Source: Bradyrhizobium sp.
Lineage (GTDB): Bacteria; Pseudomonadota; Alphaproteobacteria; Rhizobiales; Xanthobacteraceae
Assembly (NCBI RefSeq): GCF_030654605.1
Contig: NZ_JAURXB010000026.1
Location: 1 to 56,500, forward strand
Length of the DNA stretch: 56,500 nt
Direction of reading: 5' to 3'
Below, piece by piece: positions 23,614 through 32,084 of the stretch. A model generated the notes under the pieces. It saw nothing but the letters and a program-made list of their open reading frames with translations. It ran no database searches and had not been told where the DNA came from. Every line of letters starts with the position of its first letter. Position 1 is the first letter of the stretch. Position numbers and translations under genes: made by a program.

Positions 23614-26003
23614 CCATCACGTCATCGAATCCCGAAATCCTCTCGGAGCTCGATCGGCCGAACTCCTATATCGGCAAGTCGGTGCCGCGGCCGAATCTCG
23701 AGCGGTTGATGCAGGGACGCGGGCTCTATGTCAGTGATATGGAGCTGCCGCGCATGGGGCATGTGGTGTTCCTGCGTTCACCCCATGCGCATGCGAGGAT
23801 CGCCGGCATCGATGTCGCCGCGACGAAGGGCGTACCAGGTGTCATCGCGGTCGTGACCGGCAAGGAGCTTGCCGCCGTCATCACGCCGTGGGTCGGCGTG
23901 CTCTCGCATTTGAAGGGCCTCAAATCCGCCCCCCAGCACGCCATCGCCATCGACCGCGTCTGCTGGCAGGGCGAAGCCGTCGCCGCCATCGTGGCGACCA
24001 GCCGCGCCGTGGCGGAGGACGCCGCGGAAATCGTCAGGGTTGACTACGAGGAACTGGAAGCCGTGACGGACATGCGCACCGCGCTCGATCCGGCAACCCC
24101 TGTGATTCATCCCGCGCTCGGCGACAACCTGGCTTTCGAGCGCAACCTCGACGCCGGCGAGGTCGATGCGGCGTTCGCCAGCTCCGATGCGGTGGTGGAA
24201 GCCGACTTCATCTTCGGACGGCACACCGGCGTGACGCTAGAGCCGCGCTCGGTTGTCGCCGACTGGAACGCCGCCGAGGCGAGGCTGACGATCTACCAGG
24301 GCACGCAGGCGCCGCACATGGTGCAGAACATCGCAGCACTCCATCTCGGGCTCGAGGAATCGCAGGTCCGTGTGGTCTGCAAGGATGTCGGCGGCTCCTT
24401 CGGCATCAAGGTCCACATCTACGCCGACGAAATGGCCACCTATGCGCTGTCCAAATTGTTGCGCCGGCCGATCAAGTTCGTCGCCGACCGGGTCGAGAGC
24501 TTCAATACCGATATCCATGCTCGCGACCATCGCTGCCGGGGGCGGATCGGCGTCAAGCGCGACGGGATCATCACGGCGTTCGAGATCGACGATCTCACCG
24601 GCATCGGACCCTATTCGATGTATCCGCGCACCAGCGCCATCGAAGCCAACCAGGTCGTCAACCTCGTCGGTGGCCCCTATGTGACGAGGAATTATCGCGC
24701 GCGGGCCCGCGTCGTGTTCCAGAACAAGAATGTCATGTGCCAGTACCGCGCAGTCGGCCACCCGATCGCGTGCTCCGTGACGGAAGGCCTGGTCGATCTG
24801 GCGGCAGCCAAAATCGGGATGGATCCGGTGGAAATCCGCCGTCGCAACCTGATTGCGGATGACGCCTACCCTTGCGCGTCGCCGTCCGGCTTGCGGTTCG
24901 AATTGCTGTCGCATCACGCAGCGATGAACAAGCTCATGGCGATGATGGATTACGACGCGCTGCGCGCCGAACAGGCGACGTTGCGAAACAAGGGCATTTA
25001 CCGTGGCATCGGCATTGCGAGCTTCATCGAAGTCACCAATCCCAGCGCGGCGTTCTATGGCGTTGGCGGCGCCAAAATATCCTCGCAGGACGGCGTTGCG
25101 ATTCGGCTGGACGCCCAGGGTTCGGTGATCTGCCAGACCAGCATCACCGAACAGGGGCAGGGCTCGGAATCGCTTACCGCGCAGATCGTCGGCAGCGTGC
25201 TCGGCGTGTCGATGGAGCGCGTCCGCGTCATCCTGGGCGATACCGACAACACGCCCTATGGCGGCGGCACCTGGGCCTCGCGCGGCGCCGGCATCGGCGG
25301 CGAGGCTGCACTGCAGGCGGCTAAGATTCTGCGCAAGAATATCCTGGATGTCGCGGCCGCCATCCTGCAGTCCTCGCCGAACGAACTCGACATATCAGGC
25401 AATGCGATCGTGAATGCCGGCGATGGTGTGTTGCGGATGGAGTTGCGTGAGCTCGCGCGGATCGTGTACTTCCGTCCCGACACCTTGCCGCCGGGCATTC
25501 AGCCCGAGCTGATGGCGACGCGCCACTTCGTGCCGCGGGAGTATCCGTTCGCCTTCACCAATGGCGTCCAGGCCTCATGGCTGGAGGTCGACACTGACAC
25601 CGGCTTCGTCAAGCTGCTCCGGCATTGGGTCGTCGAAGACTGCGGCACCCTCATCAATCCGCAACTGGTCGACGAGCAGATCCGGGGCGGCGTGGTGCAG
25701 GGCCTCGGGGCGGCGCTGTTCGAGAAGTGCGTCTACGACGAGCGCGGGCAGCTGACCAACGCCAATATGGCCGACTATCTGGTGCCGATGTCCGGCGAAA
25801 TGCCTGACATTGACGTCGGTCATGTGGTGTCGCCGACCTCGGAAACGGAGCTGGGTGCAAAGGGCGCGGGCGAGGCCGGTACGGCCGGGGCCGCCGCAGC
25901 GGTGGCCAACGCGGCGAACGACGCGCTCGGGCCGTTCGGTGCCGTGATCACCGAGATTCCGCTGACGCCGCAGATTATCCTGAAGGCGTTGGGACGAATT
26001 TGA
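23610..26003 (+). CDS. Molybdenum hydroxylase large subunit (xanthine dehydrogenase/CoxL family)
   Basis: A 797-residue molybdopterin-binding catalytic subunit. It carries the aldehyde oxidase N-terminal hammerhead (about 25-150), Mo-pterin contact segments such as QGTQAPHMVQ and GGSFGIKV, and the catalytic base Glu755 in KGAGEAGTAG. The active-site loop reads VMCQYRAVGHP (residues 375-385). It is neither the AYxCSFR of true CO dehydrogenase nor the AYRGAGR of form-II proteins, so CO is unlikely. The substrate may be an aldehyde, N-heterocycle or CoA ester. No moco-maturation genes (coxDEF type) follow. Confidence 0.93.
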   Translation: MTITSSNPEILSELDRPNSYIGKSVPRPNLERLMQGRGLYVSDMELPRMGHVVFLRSPHAHARIAGIDVAATKGVPGVIAVVTGKELAAVITPWVGVLSHLKGLKSAPQHAIAIDRVCWQGEAVAAIVATSRAVAEDAAEIVRVDYEELEAVTDMRTALDPATPVIHPALGDNLAFERNLDAGEVDAAFASSDAVVEADFIFGRHTGVTLEPRSVVADWNAAEARLTIYQGTQAPHMVQNIAALHLGLEESQVRVVCKDVGGSFGIKVHIYADEMATYALSKLLRRPIKFVADRVESFNTDIHARDHRCRGRIGVKRDGIITAFEIDDLTGIGPYSMYPRTSAIEANQVVNLVGGPYVTRNYRARARVVFQNKNVMCQYRAVGHPIACSVTEGLVDLAAAKIGMDPVEIRRRNLIADDAYPCASPSGLRFELLSHHAAMNKLMAMMDYDALRAEQATLRNKGIYRGIGIASFIEVTNPSAAFYGVGGAKISSQDGVAIRLDAQGSVICQTSITEQGQGSESLTAQIVGSVLGVSMERVRVILGDTDNTPYGGGTWASRGAGIGGEAALQAAKILRKNILDVAAAILQSSPNELDISGNAIVNAGDGVLRMELRELARIVYFRPDTLPPGIQPELMATRHFVPREYPFAFTNGVQASWLEVDTDTGFVKLLRHWVVEDCGTLINPQLVDEQIRGGVVQGLGAALFEKCVYDERGQLTNANMADYLVPMSGEMPDIDVGHVVSPTSETELGAKGAGEAGTAGAAAAVANAANDALGPFGAVITEIPLTPQIILKALGRI

Positions 26004-26032
26004 ACAGGGCGAGGCGGGAAAGCCTCATACGG

Positions 26033-26416
26033 TCAGGGCGTGACCGGCTTGCGATAGACGTCCTTGGCCGCGAGCATGCCGTCCCTGAAGGTATAACGTT
26101 CGATGCCGCGCTGTTCTCGCTGTTCGCCGCTGACTCTCAAGGTTTCGCTGACGCGAAAGGTCATGAAGGTCACCTCGCCGGCATGATGGTAGGCTATCTC
26201 GTGGAAACGTTGCGCCGAGAAAAGTGCCTTCTGCCCGGCCAGATGCTCGCGAATCGCCGCGGGGCCGGCGAGGGCCTTGCTGGTGGCGAGGCCGTCATGG
26301 AAGCTCCAGAGAAAGTCCGATGTGACGATCTTGTAGAGCGCGTCCATGTCGTTCTGGAACAGGGCGCGCGCGAAGCCCTTGAGCAGTTCGTATCGTTCTG
26401 CAGGTGACGGGATCAT
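26033..26416 (-). CDS. SnoaL/NTF2-like small protein
   Basis: A 127-residue NTF2-fold protein. YELLKGFARALFQNDMDALYKI (helix 1-2), SDFLWSFHDG, the loop AAIREHLAGQ and strands with FMTFRVSETL, GIERYTFRDGMLAAKDVYR are the typical cone shape. Members act as cyclases, isomerases (delta-5-3-ketosteroid isomerase fold) or ligand-binding proteins; the key KSI residues are not obvious. The start ATG overlaps the stop of the upstream alcohol dehydrogenase (ATGA at 26413-26416), so both are co-translated and may work on one substrate. Confidence 0.8.
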   Translation of the reverse strand: MIPSPAERYELLKGFARALFQNDMDALYKIVTSDFLWSFHDGLATSKALAGPAAIREHLAGQKALFSAQRFHEIAYHHAGEVTFMTFRVSETLRVSGEQREQRGIERYTFRDGMLAAKDVYRKPVTP

Positions 26417-27567
26417 TCCGCTGCCACGCCTTTGAGCATTGCAGCCTGACGCGCGGTCACCACCACCTTGATGGCGTCCTCGACCCGATCGCGTGCGTAC
26501 CGAAGGGCGGTCGGCAGGTCGTCCAGCGCAAACGTATGGGTATGGATTTTCGTCGCGTCGAACCGCTTTTCCGCCATCAGCGCCATCGCGCGCCGCGTGG
26601 CGCTGCGGCCCTCTCCCCTGATGCCGTAGACGTAAATGTTGTTCTTCACCAGATGCGCCAGGTCGGTCGTGACAGGATCGTGCGGAAAGGCCGCCAGGCA
26701 GATCTTTCCGCCGCGATTCGCCATGTGGATGGCTTGATTGACCGTGGCCTCGGTGCCGGCGCACTCGATCACATAATCCGCGCCGATCCCGCCGGTGAGT
26801 TCTCTGACGACATCGACGGCGTTGTCCTCGGCGATATTGATAACGCGGTCCGCGCCCAACTCGCTGCCGATCGCAAGGCGCTTGTTGCGTGTTCCCGTCA
26901 GGATCACGGGGCTCGCGCCAAGCGCCTTGGCAACGGCCACCGCGAGCAGCCCGATCGGACCAGGGCCGATGACCACGACGCTTTCACCGGCCACCAGTCC
27001 GCCAAGCTCGGTGAGGCCGTACATCGACGTTCCGGCCGTGACGACAAGCGTGGCTTCCGCATCGCCCATGGTGTCGGGAACCCGCGCCAGCGTGTTGATA
27101 TGATTGACCGCGTATTCGGCGAACCCGCCGTCGGTGGTAAAACCGTTGGCGCGGTGACCCTTGTCGGGCTTTCCGTAGTTGAGGCACGAGGTGTACATGC
27201 CCTGGCGGCAGCGCTTGCACTGGCCGCAGCCGGCATGGATTTCCACGCTGACGCGTTCGCCGATGGCAAACTCGTCGACGGCGGGCCCGAGGGCAGCGAC
27301 CGTGCCCATGTATTCATGACCCGGCGTAAAGTTCCTGTTGAAGGGCAGGCCACCCTGGATGCTTGCAGGCGACCCGCCGTGGATGATCTCAAGGTCGGTG
27401 GCACAGATCGCAACGGCGTCGATACGGACCAGCACCTCCGCGCGCCCCGGTACCGGGGTGGGCTTGTCGCGTAGAAGGAGTTCATCCGGGTTTCCCAGAA
27501 CCCAGGCTTTCATCCGCGCGGGGATGAAAAATTCGGGCGATCTCGTAACGCCGGCAGGGTCGTACAT
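26413..27567 (-). CDS. Zinc-dependent alcohol dehydrogenase (MDR superfamily)
   Basis: A 384-residue medium-chain dehydrogenase. The catalytic zinc ligands are Cys55 (AICATDLE) and His84-Glu85 (PGHEYMG), and the structural zinc uses Cys114, Cys117, Cys120 and Cys128 (CGQCKRCRQGMYTSC). The Rossmann motif is VVVIGPGPIGLLAVAVAKALG. It oxidises secondary alcohols or polyols with NAD. The ATG at 27567 follows GGGGAG by seven bases; an ATG five codons upstream (27582) is a possible alternative. It is followed directly by the SnoaL-like gene. Confidence 0.92.
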   Translation of the reverse strand: MYDPAGVTRSPEFFIPARMKAWVLGNPDELLLRDKPTPVPGRAEVLVRIDAVAICATDLEIIHGGSPASIQGGLPFNRNFTPGHEYMGTVAALGPAVDEFAIGERVSVEIHAGCGQCKRCRQGMYTSCLNYGKPDKGHRANGFTTDGGFAEYAVNHINTLARVPDTMGDAEATLVVTAGTSMYGLTELGGLVAGESVVVIGPGPIGLLAVAVAKALGASPVILTGTRNKRLAIGSELGADRVINIAEDNAVDVVRELTGGIGADYVIECAGTEATVNQAIHMANRGGKICLAAFPHDPVTTDLAHLVKNNIYVYGIRGEGRSATRRAMALMAEKRFDATKIHTHTFALDDLPTALRYARDRVEDAIKVVVTARQAAMLKGVAAE

Positions 27568-27744
27568 TGGCGCGCTCCCCATCTGTGACCTCGGACGTTA
27601 CTGGGCCAACATAATACTGGAAAGGGGGCGGGCAAAGATTAGACAGCAAGCCTGTCTCTTTTTGCCGGGAAGCCGAAAGACTGCCGATGCCGACTCTGCT
27701 ATCGTCGCAGGGCAGATTGGCTTCACACTTGGGGAGTGGAGTTC

Positions 27745-27921
27745 ATGAAGAGGCTCGTTGAGATTCGCAACCAGGAATTTCTTTGCCGAGAGCGTGCTTT
27801 GCGGGATTCCGAGCGCAAGAGTTTCTGGCTGGCGAAGGCGGCAGAGTGGGAGCAATGCGCGCTCGATGAAATTGCGTTCCACTTCAGGGAATGCAACCTC
27901 GATATGGCCGCTGCCCGCTAA
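27745..27921 (+). CDS. Small hypothetical protein, 58 aa
   Basis: A 58-residue soluble, charged helical protein beginning MKRLVEIRNQEFLCRERALRD, with GGGGAG eight bases before the ATG. The remaining part (ERKSFWLAKAAEWEQCALDE) is an amphipathic helix. I recall similar short proteins in Bradyrhizobium but know of no function. It is divergent from the alcohol dehydrogenase. Confidence 0.6.
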   Translation: MKRLVEIRNQEFLCRERALRDSERKSFWLAKAAEWEQCALDEIAFHFRECNLDMAAAR

Positions 27922-28048
27922 TGCGAGCGCCCGAAGCATTGTAGCGGCGGAAGCGTTGATTGCAGCGCCCGAGGGAGCGCGTCATCAGTTGTATAGGTCG
28001 CGCCTGGAGCGCGCTTTTCGTCCTCGAACAGCCTGCGGCGAGAACGCG

Positions 28049-28243
28049 TTAATGCCGCCGTTCCGGTTTGGTAATGGTCTGCCTGACTTCGGCGCCGCAA
28101 TCGGAGCACTCGTAGATGAAGTCGATCTTCGCCATGCTCCAATGCGGCTCGACCTCCCTCACGAACATCGGGAGTAGTCCCATACAGCCGGGGCAGATGA
28201 TCGGCGCGGTCTCAGCTACGTGATGCTGGATGTAGGCTGGCAT
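28049..28243 (-). CDS. Small zinc-ribbon protein, 64 aa
   Basis: A 64-residue protein with two CxxC pairs: IICPGCMGLLP (about Cys18 and Cys21) and IYECSDCGAEV (about Cys47 and Cys50). This is the spacing of a zinc ribbon and suggests binding to nucleic acid or protein. AAGGAG lies seven bases before the ATG at 28243. The frame is open farther upstream to 28441, but without a ribosome site. Confidence 0.7.
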   Translation of the reverse strand: MPAYIQHHVAETAPIICPGCMGLLPMFVREVEPHWSMAKIDFIYECSDCGAEVRQTITKPERRH

Positions 28244-28437
28244 GTCGGCTCTCCTTCGCAGCGGAAGCACGGTAGATTCAACCCCAAGGTAACTTACCGC
28301 GTTGGCCGGATGCTCCTCATCAACTCTTGCGAACGGACAAAGAACGGTCGCACAATCCTGGCGCATGTGGCTTTGTAGTAACATCGAAAATCGACCGGCA
28401 AATTTCTCGCTTCGGTCCGGCGCGGCCTTCGCTTCGA

Positions 28438-28713
28438 TCAAACAAGCTCGTGCTTCCTGAGGTCGCGGGCGTGATCGAAACGGCTGGCCTGCGGATCGGC
28501 GTCAGACGTCCGGATCTCGGGAACGGCTGCCTCGGCGAGGATTTCCGCCGTGATATCGTCAACCGAGGTGTCGGCGACCTCGTGGATGAAACTGATGTTG
28601 TTGTATTCGCCCGACGCCACCCGCGAGATGACTTCGCGTCGCGTGATTTCAGGATCGACAATCGCCTCCCGTCCGCGCCGCCCATAGTCGATCATCACGA
28701 CGAAATATTGCAT
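28438..28713 (-). CDS. Conserved-type hypothetical protein, 91 aa, under repressor operator
   Basis: A 91-residue soluble protein. The first 20 residues (MQYFVVMIDYGRRGREAIVD) look like a beta strand-loop-strand, followed by ITRREVISRVASGEYNNISF and an acidic middle (VDDITAEILAEA). I do not recognise a domain. A GAGGG site precedes the ATG, and its upstream region holds an operator like those controlling the S24 repressor (28772-28788), so it is probably part of that regulon. Confidence 0.65.
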   Translation of the reverse strand: MQYFVVMIDYGRRGREAIVDPEITRREVISRVASGEYNNISFIHEVADTSVDDITAEILAEAAVPEIRTSDADPQASRFDHARDLRKHELV

Positions 28714-28767
28714 GGACCCTCACGCCTCGCGCCGGCCACGGCAAGGGGCCATGGCGAACGAGGTTAT

Positions 28768-28796
28768 ATTGTTTCCGAAAATCAGAAATAGGTCAA
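28768..28796 (-). promoter_or_regulatory. Reverse promoter with S24-repressor operator O3
   Basis: On the reverse strand TTGACC (28796-28791), 17 bases, then AACAAT (28773-28768). The spacer contains TTTCCGA AAA TCAGAAA (28772-28788 on the forward strand), which matches the two operators at 29544 and 29600 except for one base. The transcript would start about 48 nt before the 91-aa gene. Confidence 0.6.
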
Positions 28797-28894
28797 GTTA
28801 AAAATTCGGAAAATAAGAAACATGGCGGTGGTCGACGTAGTTTGGCCCTGTGCCGGCGCGAATCGCCAGCTACGGCTTCGCCGATTCGGGGGCC

Positions 28895-29515
28895 TTACTT
28901 CTGGGCTTTGGCCGCCTTGCGCGCCCGGGCGGCGGCCTTGGCCCGCAGGCGCTCGATCTGGCCCTTTGGCAGGGTAAGATAGATCTCGCCGATCCATTCC
29001 AGCTTCACCCCGTTGATCGCCTTAGCGTTGAAACTGGTGAGATTGACCTGAGCGGGAGATTTGCCGCGTTCGATGGTTTTCAGGTAGCGCTCGCCGGTCT
29101 TCAGCCGCACTGCGGCCTCTTCGCCGTAAAAGCTCGAGACGGGATGCCGCTGCTCCTTGAAAACCACGATAATGTCGCCGTTCTCGTATTTCGGCAGCAT
29201 GGAATCGCCTGATACCTCGAAGGCGATGGTTTCCTCCGAAATGGGGAAGGGTAGTTCGACCTCGCCGAGGCCTTCCGGCGGCACCTGTTCGTGTTCCGGC
29301 TCGATCACGGCGCCGGCGCCGACCCGGCCCATGATCGGCACCGTGTTCAGATCCAGATATTCGGTGATTAGAGGGATCTCAGACGCCTTGATCAGGCGTA
29401 TCCCCGACAGGATTTCCGAGACGGCCCCCGGACGAACGCCCATCGCGGCCGCCAGGCCCCCCTTGGTCTTACCCGGCTTTTCCAGTGCCCGCTCAATCAA
29501 CCCAATATCCAGCAT
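28895..29515 (-). CDS. S24-family (LexA/CI-like) autocleavable-type repressor
   Basis: A 206-residue phage-type repressor. The helix-turn-helix is GGLAAAMGVRPGAVSEILSG (residues 19-38). The C-terminal S24 domain has the cleavage-site candidate Ala67-Gly68 (GRVGAGAVIEP), the nucleophile Ser105 (SGDSMLPKYENGD) and the general-base Lys146 (ERYLKTI), a layout similar to LexA. So it may cleave itself when RecA is activated. The C-terminus ends in a basic Ala/Lys/Arg tail. The ATG has AAGGGAAG upstream. It is divergent from a GcrA-like gene, and three matching operators (28772, 29544, 29600) mark its probable regulon, including itself. Confidence 0.88.
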   Translation of the reverse strand: MLDIGLIERALEKPGKTKGGLAAAMGVRPGAVSEILSGIRLIKASEIPLITEYLDLNTVPIMGRVGAGAVIEPEHEQVPPEGLGEVELPFPISEETIAFEVSGDSMLPKYENGDIIVVFKEQRHPVSSFYGEEAAVRLKTGERYLKTIERGKSPAQVNLTSFNAKAINGVKLEWIGEIYLTLPKGQIERLRAKAAARARKAAKAQK

Positions 29516-29543
29516 GGTGCTTCCCTTCCGAATTGCCCTATTC

Positions 29544-29587
29544 TTTCCGATATTCGGAAATATAGCAATTACGATTATCAGAATCAA
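29544..29587 (-). promoter_or_regulatory. Autoregulated promoter of the S24 repressor with operator O1
   Basis: On the reverse strand TTGATT (29587-29582), a 17-base spacer and TATATT (29564-29559) make a good promoter. The palindrome TTTCCGA TAT TCGGAAA (29544-29560) begins in the -10 box and covers the start of transcription, so binding would shut off the repressor gene. A GANTC (CcrM) site, GAATC at 29581-29585, overlaps the -35. Confidence 0.75.
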
Positions 29588-29590
29588 GGC

Positions 29591-29619
29591 TTGACTTTTA
29601 TTTCCGATTATCGGAAATT
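29591..29619 (+). promoter_or_regulatory. Forward promoter of the GcrA-like gene with operator O2
   Basis: TTGACT (29591-29596) followed by the perfect 8-bp-arm palindrome ATTTCCGA TTA TCGGAAAT (29600-29618), which would lie across the spacer and a weak -10 (GAAATT, 29614-29619). Repressor bound here should block the forward operon. A second GANTC site lies at 29690-29694, next to the ribosome site. Confidence 0.65.
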
Positions 29620-29700
29620 GATGCTTCGCGGGCGCCGAGACGGTTCGTCCGAGCGGCGCTCCATATTTGCGGCCGCCAGCATTTGGGGAGAATCAAGACA

Positions 29701-30237
29701 ATGCAGATCAACTGGCCTCCCGAGCATTGCGATGCGCTGCGGGAATACCTCGCCAAGGGCATGTCCTTTGCCGAAGCTGCCGATGCGATCAACGCCAAGT
29801 ACGCTACCGCCTATTCCCGCAATGCCGCCATCGGCCGGGCAAAGCGGATGGGACTCGCGGCCCTGGACCGGCCAAAGCGGCTGTCGAGGGTGCCGCGACA
29901 GCTCCATGCAACGCAGCTTCGCAAAAACGCCGAGCGCGCGGTCGAAGCGAAGCCGGAGCCGGAGCCGGAGCCGCCGATTTCCGAACGGCCAGAGCGCGTA
30001 AAACTCCGCTGCGTCCAGATCATGCCGCGACATCTGTCGGTGATCGACCTGGAAACCGGCGATTGCCGGTATCCCTATGGCGGCGACGCCGAGGACGAGC
30101 CCATCACCTTCTGCGGTCATCCGCAGCGCGAAGGCTCGAGCTACTGCCTCGGGCATTTTCACCTGACCCGTGGTCCCGGCACGGCTTCGGAACGGGGGGC
30201 CATCCCGGTGGCGCTGCGGCTGGTGGCGGCGGCATGA
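29701..30237 (+). CDS. GcrA-family cell-cycle regulator paralogue
   Basis: A 178-residue GcrA-type protein. The N-terminal DNA-binding region is WPPEHCDALREYLAKGMSFAEAADAI and YSRNAAIGRAKRMGL (residues 4-52), where GcrA normally has the TRNAVIGK-type motif; a Pro/Glu linker (about 83-92) leads to the C-terminal domain with CRYPYGGDAEDEPITFCG and SYCLGHFHL, which in GcrA binds sigma70. Canonical GcrA activates promoters with CcrM-methylated GANTC sites. This copy lacks the conserved Trp of LxxLWxxG, sits under a phage-like repressor, and is probably an accessory paralogue, not the housekeeping gcrA. Confidence 0.75.
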   Translation: MQINWPPEHCDALREYLAKGMSFAEAADAINAKYATAYSRNAAIGRAKRMGLAALDRPKRLSRVPRQLHATQLRKNAERAVEAKPEPEPEPPISERPERVKLRCVQIMPRHLSVIDLETGDCRYPYGGDAEDEPITFCGHPQREGSSYCLGHFHLTRGPGTASERGAIPVALRLVAAA

Positions 30238-30287
30238 CCATGATCGCCTGGCCGGCAAATCCGATCTTACGAATGGAGAAATGAAGC

Positions 30288-30839
30288 ATGGCACGGGCCA
30301 AACGCAGAAGGCCGCATGATCCGGCAAAGATACATGACCGGCGATCCCGCGATCTGCCGCGCAACGCGGAAGTCGCCGCGGTTGAAGTGGACGATCCCCT
30401 CGGTCTGGAACCGGGCGACAAGATTGTCACCCTGCGCTCGATCCGCAACGATCCGCTGGGCCGCATGCACTCGCATCGCCATGTCGACGAAGCGCAATAT
30501 CGCGGCGGGCGGGCCTTTCAGGCCGATTGGGAAAAGGCCGAGCGCGGGCCACAGGCGGTCGATCCGACCAGGGACTTTGTCGATGGCGGTCAGGTGCGGG
30601 AGCCGATTACCGAGGGCCAGCGCAAGGCAGTGCTGCGGCTGAACCGCGTCGAGCTGGAACTCGGCGCGGACGGCGCGGCGCTGGTGCACGATGTTCTGAT
30701 CCAGGGCATGACGATGGAGCAGGTCGGGGGACGACGTGGATTGCGCGCCCAGCGCTGGAAGGACTATTTCGTACGAAGGTTTCGGGAATGTCTCGACCGG
30801 CTCGCTCTGATTTACGGGTTCGCGACGGAGAAGCGATAG
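30288..30839 (+). CDS. DUF6456-like regulatory protein (possible GTA/prophage activator type)
   Basis: A 183-residue protein. The region from about residue 68 (AQYRGGRAFQADWEKAERGP, then GQRKAVLRLNRVELELG, LVHDVLIQGMTMEQV, YFVRRFRECLDRLALIYGF) follows the pattern I associate with DUF6456, the domain found in the gene-transfer-agent activators GafA/GafY/GafZ and in phage-like regulators. This is pattern recognition from memory and not a computed match. The N-terminus is highly basic (ARAKRRRPHDPAKIHDRRSR). It lies 50 bp after the GcrA-like gene, so probably in the same operon. Confidence 0.5.
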   Translation: MARAKRRRPHDPAKIHDRRSRDLPRNAEVAAVEVDDPLGLEPGDKIVTLRSIRNDPLGRMHSHRHVDEAQYRGGRAFQADWEKAERGPQAVDPTRDFVDGGQVREPITEGQRKAVLRLNRVELELGADGAALVHDVLIQGMTMEQVGGRRGLRAQRWKDYFVRRFRECLDRLALIYGFATEKR

Positions 30840-31060
30840 TGTGCACCGCAACTTCGCAAACCTCCCGCTCGGATAGTCGGCAATAACGCTCCTTCCGGCC
30901 CGCTCTAATTTCCTTCCGGGAGGCGCGAGTCAATATTGGCTTCCATCGCGGCACTCTCTTGCATACGCTAGCCGTTTGCAGGCATGCTGCAGAGCGACTT
31001 TCGCTAGTCGCGAACGCCCAAAATCCCGACAAAGGGATGGGTATTACGGGAGGGAAGCCT

Positions 31061-32059
31061 ATGAAGCGCAGAACAGTACTCGCCGGGCTCGGTGCAACGG
31101 CCGCCGCTGGCGTGCTCGGCATGCCATCGATCCTGAAGGCGCAGGCGCCCGTCACGCTGAACGGCGCGGTGCAGTTCAACGATGATCATGCCTTCACCAA
31201 GGCTCTGGTCAGGTTTGAAGAGCTGGTGAAGAAATATTACGGCAAGCCGGTCAATTTCACGCTGCACAAGAACTCATCGCTTGGTCTTGAGAAACAGTAT
31301 TTCGAGTACATGTCGCAGGGCAAGGCGGTCGATTACGGCATCGTCTCTCCCGCCCATATGTCGACCTTCGCCAAGGCGGCTCCGTTTATCGATGCTCCGT
31401 TCGTCTTCAAGGGCATCGAGCACATGAACAAGGTCGTTGCAGCGAGCATCCTGGCGCCGATCGCCGACGAAGTCGCCGGGAAGGCCGAGGTAGTCCTGAT
31501 CGGCTATGCCGGCGGCGGCATTCGCAATATCTTCGCCAACAAGCCGCTCAAGAACCTGGCCGATATCAAGGGCCTCAAGGTACGCGTGCAGGGCGCGCCG
31601 ATCTGGTCGAAGACGTTCGCGGCCGCCGGCATGTCTCCGACGGTCATTGCCTATAATGAGGTCTACAACGCCATTCAGAACGGCGTGATTTCGGCCGGAG
31701 AAAACGAGGCGGCGGGGGTCGAAGCGATGAAGTTCTACGAAGTTGCGCCGCATCTCAATCTGACCCAGCATGCGGTGTCGATCCGCCCGATCTGCTTCTC
31801 GGTCAAGACGCTCAAGACTCTGCCCAAGGACTTGCAGGACGCGATCATGAAGGCGGGCAAGGAGGCCGGCGATTTCGGCCGGCAACTCGAGTCGAGCGAG
31901 GAAGTCATCAAGCTCGATGCCCTGGAAAAGGCCGGCAAGCTCAAGCGGGTTCCGTTCGAGGAGCGTGACGCGATGAAGAAGCTTACCGATCCCGTGATGG
32001 CCACCTACGCCAAGGAGATCGGTGCCGAAGCCATCTTTGAAAAGATCAACGCCGCCTGA
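31061..32059 (+). CDS. TRAP transporter substrate-binding protein (DctP family)
   Basis: A 332-residue periplasmic receptor. The signal MKRRTVLAGLGATAAAGVLG, ending near KAQA (residues 25-28), has twin arginines at 3-4 and could use Tat. The mature part shows the DctP pattern: MSQGKAVDYGIVSPAHMSTF, a long helix, and LADIKGLKVRVQGAPIWSKTFAAAGMSP with the conserved Arg that clamps a carboxylate, so the ligand is likely an organic acid. GGAGGG precedes the ATG. Small and large permease genes follow. Confidence 0.93.
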   Translation: MKRRTVLAGLGATAAAGVLGMPSILKAQAPVTLNGAVQFNDDHAFTKALVRFEELVKKYYGKPVNFTLHKNSSLGLEKQYFEYMSQGKAVDYGIVSPAHMSTFAKAAPFIDAPFVFKGIEHMNKVVAASILAPIADEVAGKAEVVLIGYAGGGIRNIFANKPLKNLADIKGLKVRVQGAPIWSKTFAAAGMSPTVIAYNEVYNAIQNGVISAGENEAAGVEAMKFYEVAPHLNLTQHAVSIRPICFSVKTLKTLPKDLQDAIMKAGKEAGDFGRQLESSEEVIKLDALEKAGKLKRVPFEERDAMKKLTDPVMATYAKEIGAEAIFEKINAA

Positions 32060-32084
32060 ACCAGAAATCGTTGAACGAGAATTC

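Noticed and set aside
22250..26003. Aerobic carbon monoxide dehydrogenase
   Set aside because: The large-subunit loop lacks the AYxCSFR motif of true CO dehydrogenase, and no coxDEF-type maturation genes follow.
28438..30839. A prophage
   Set aside because: Only regulatory genes are present; no integrase, terminase, capsid or tail gene and no attachment-site duplication was seen.
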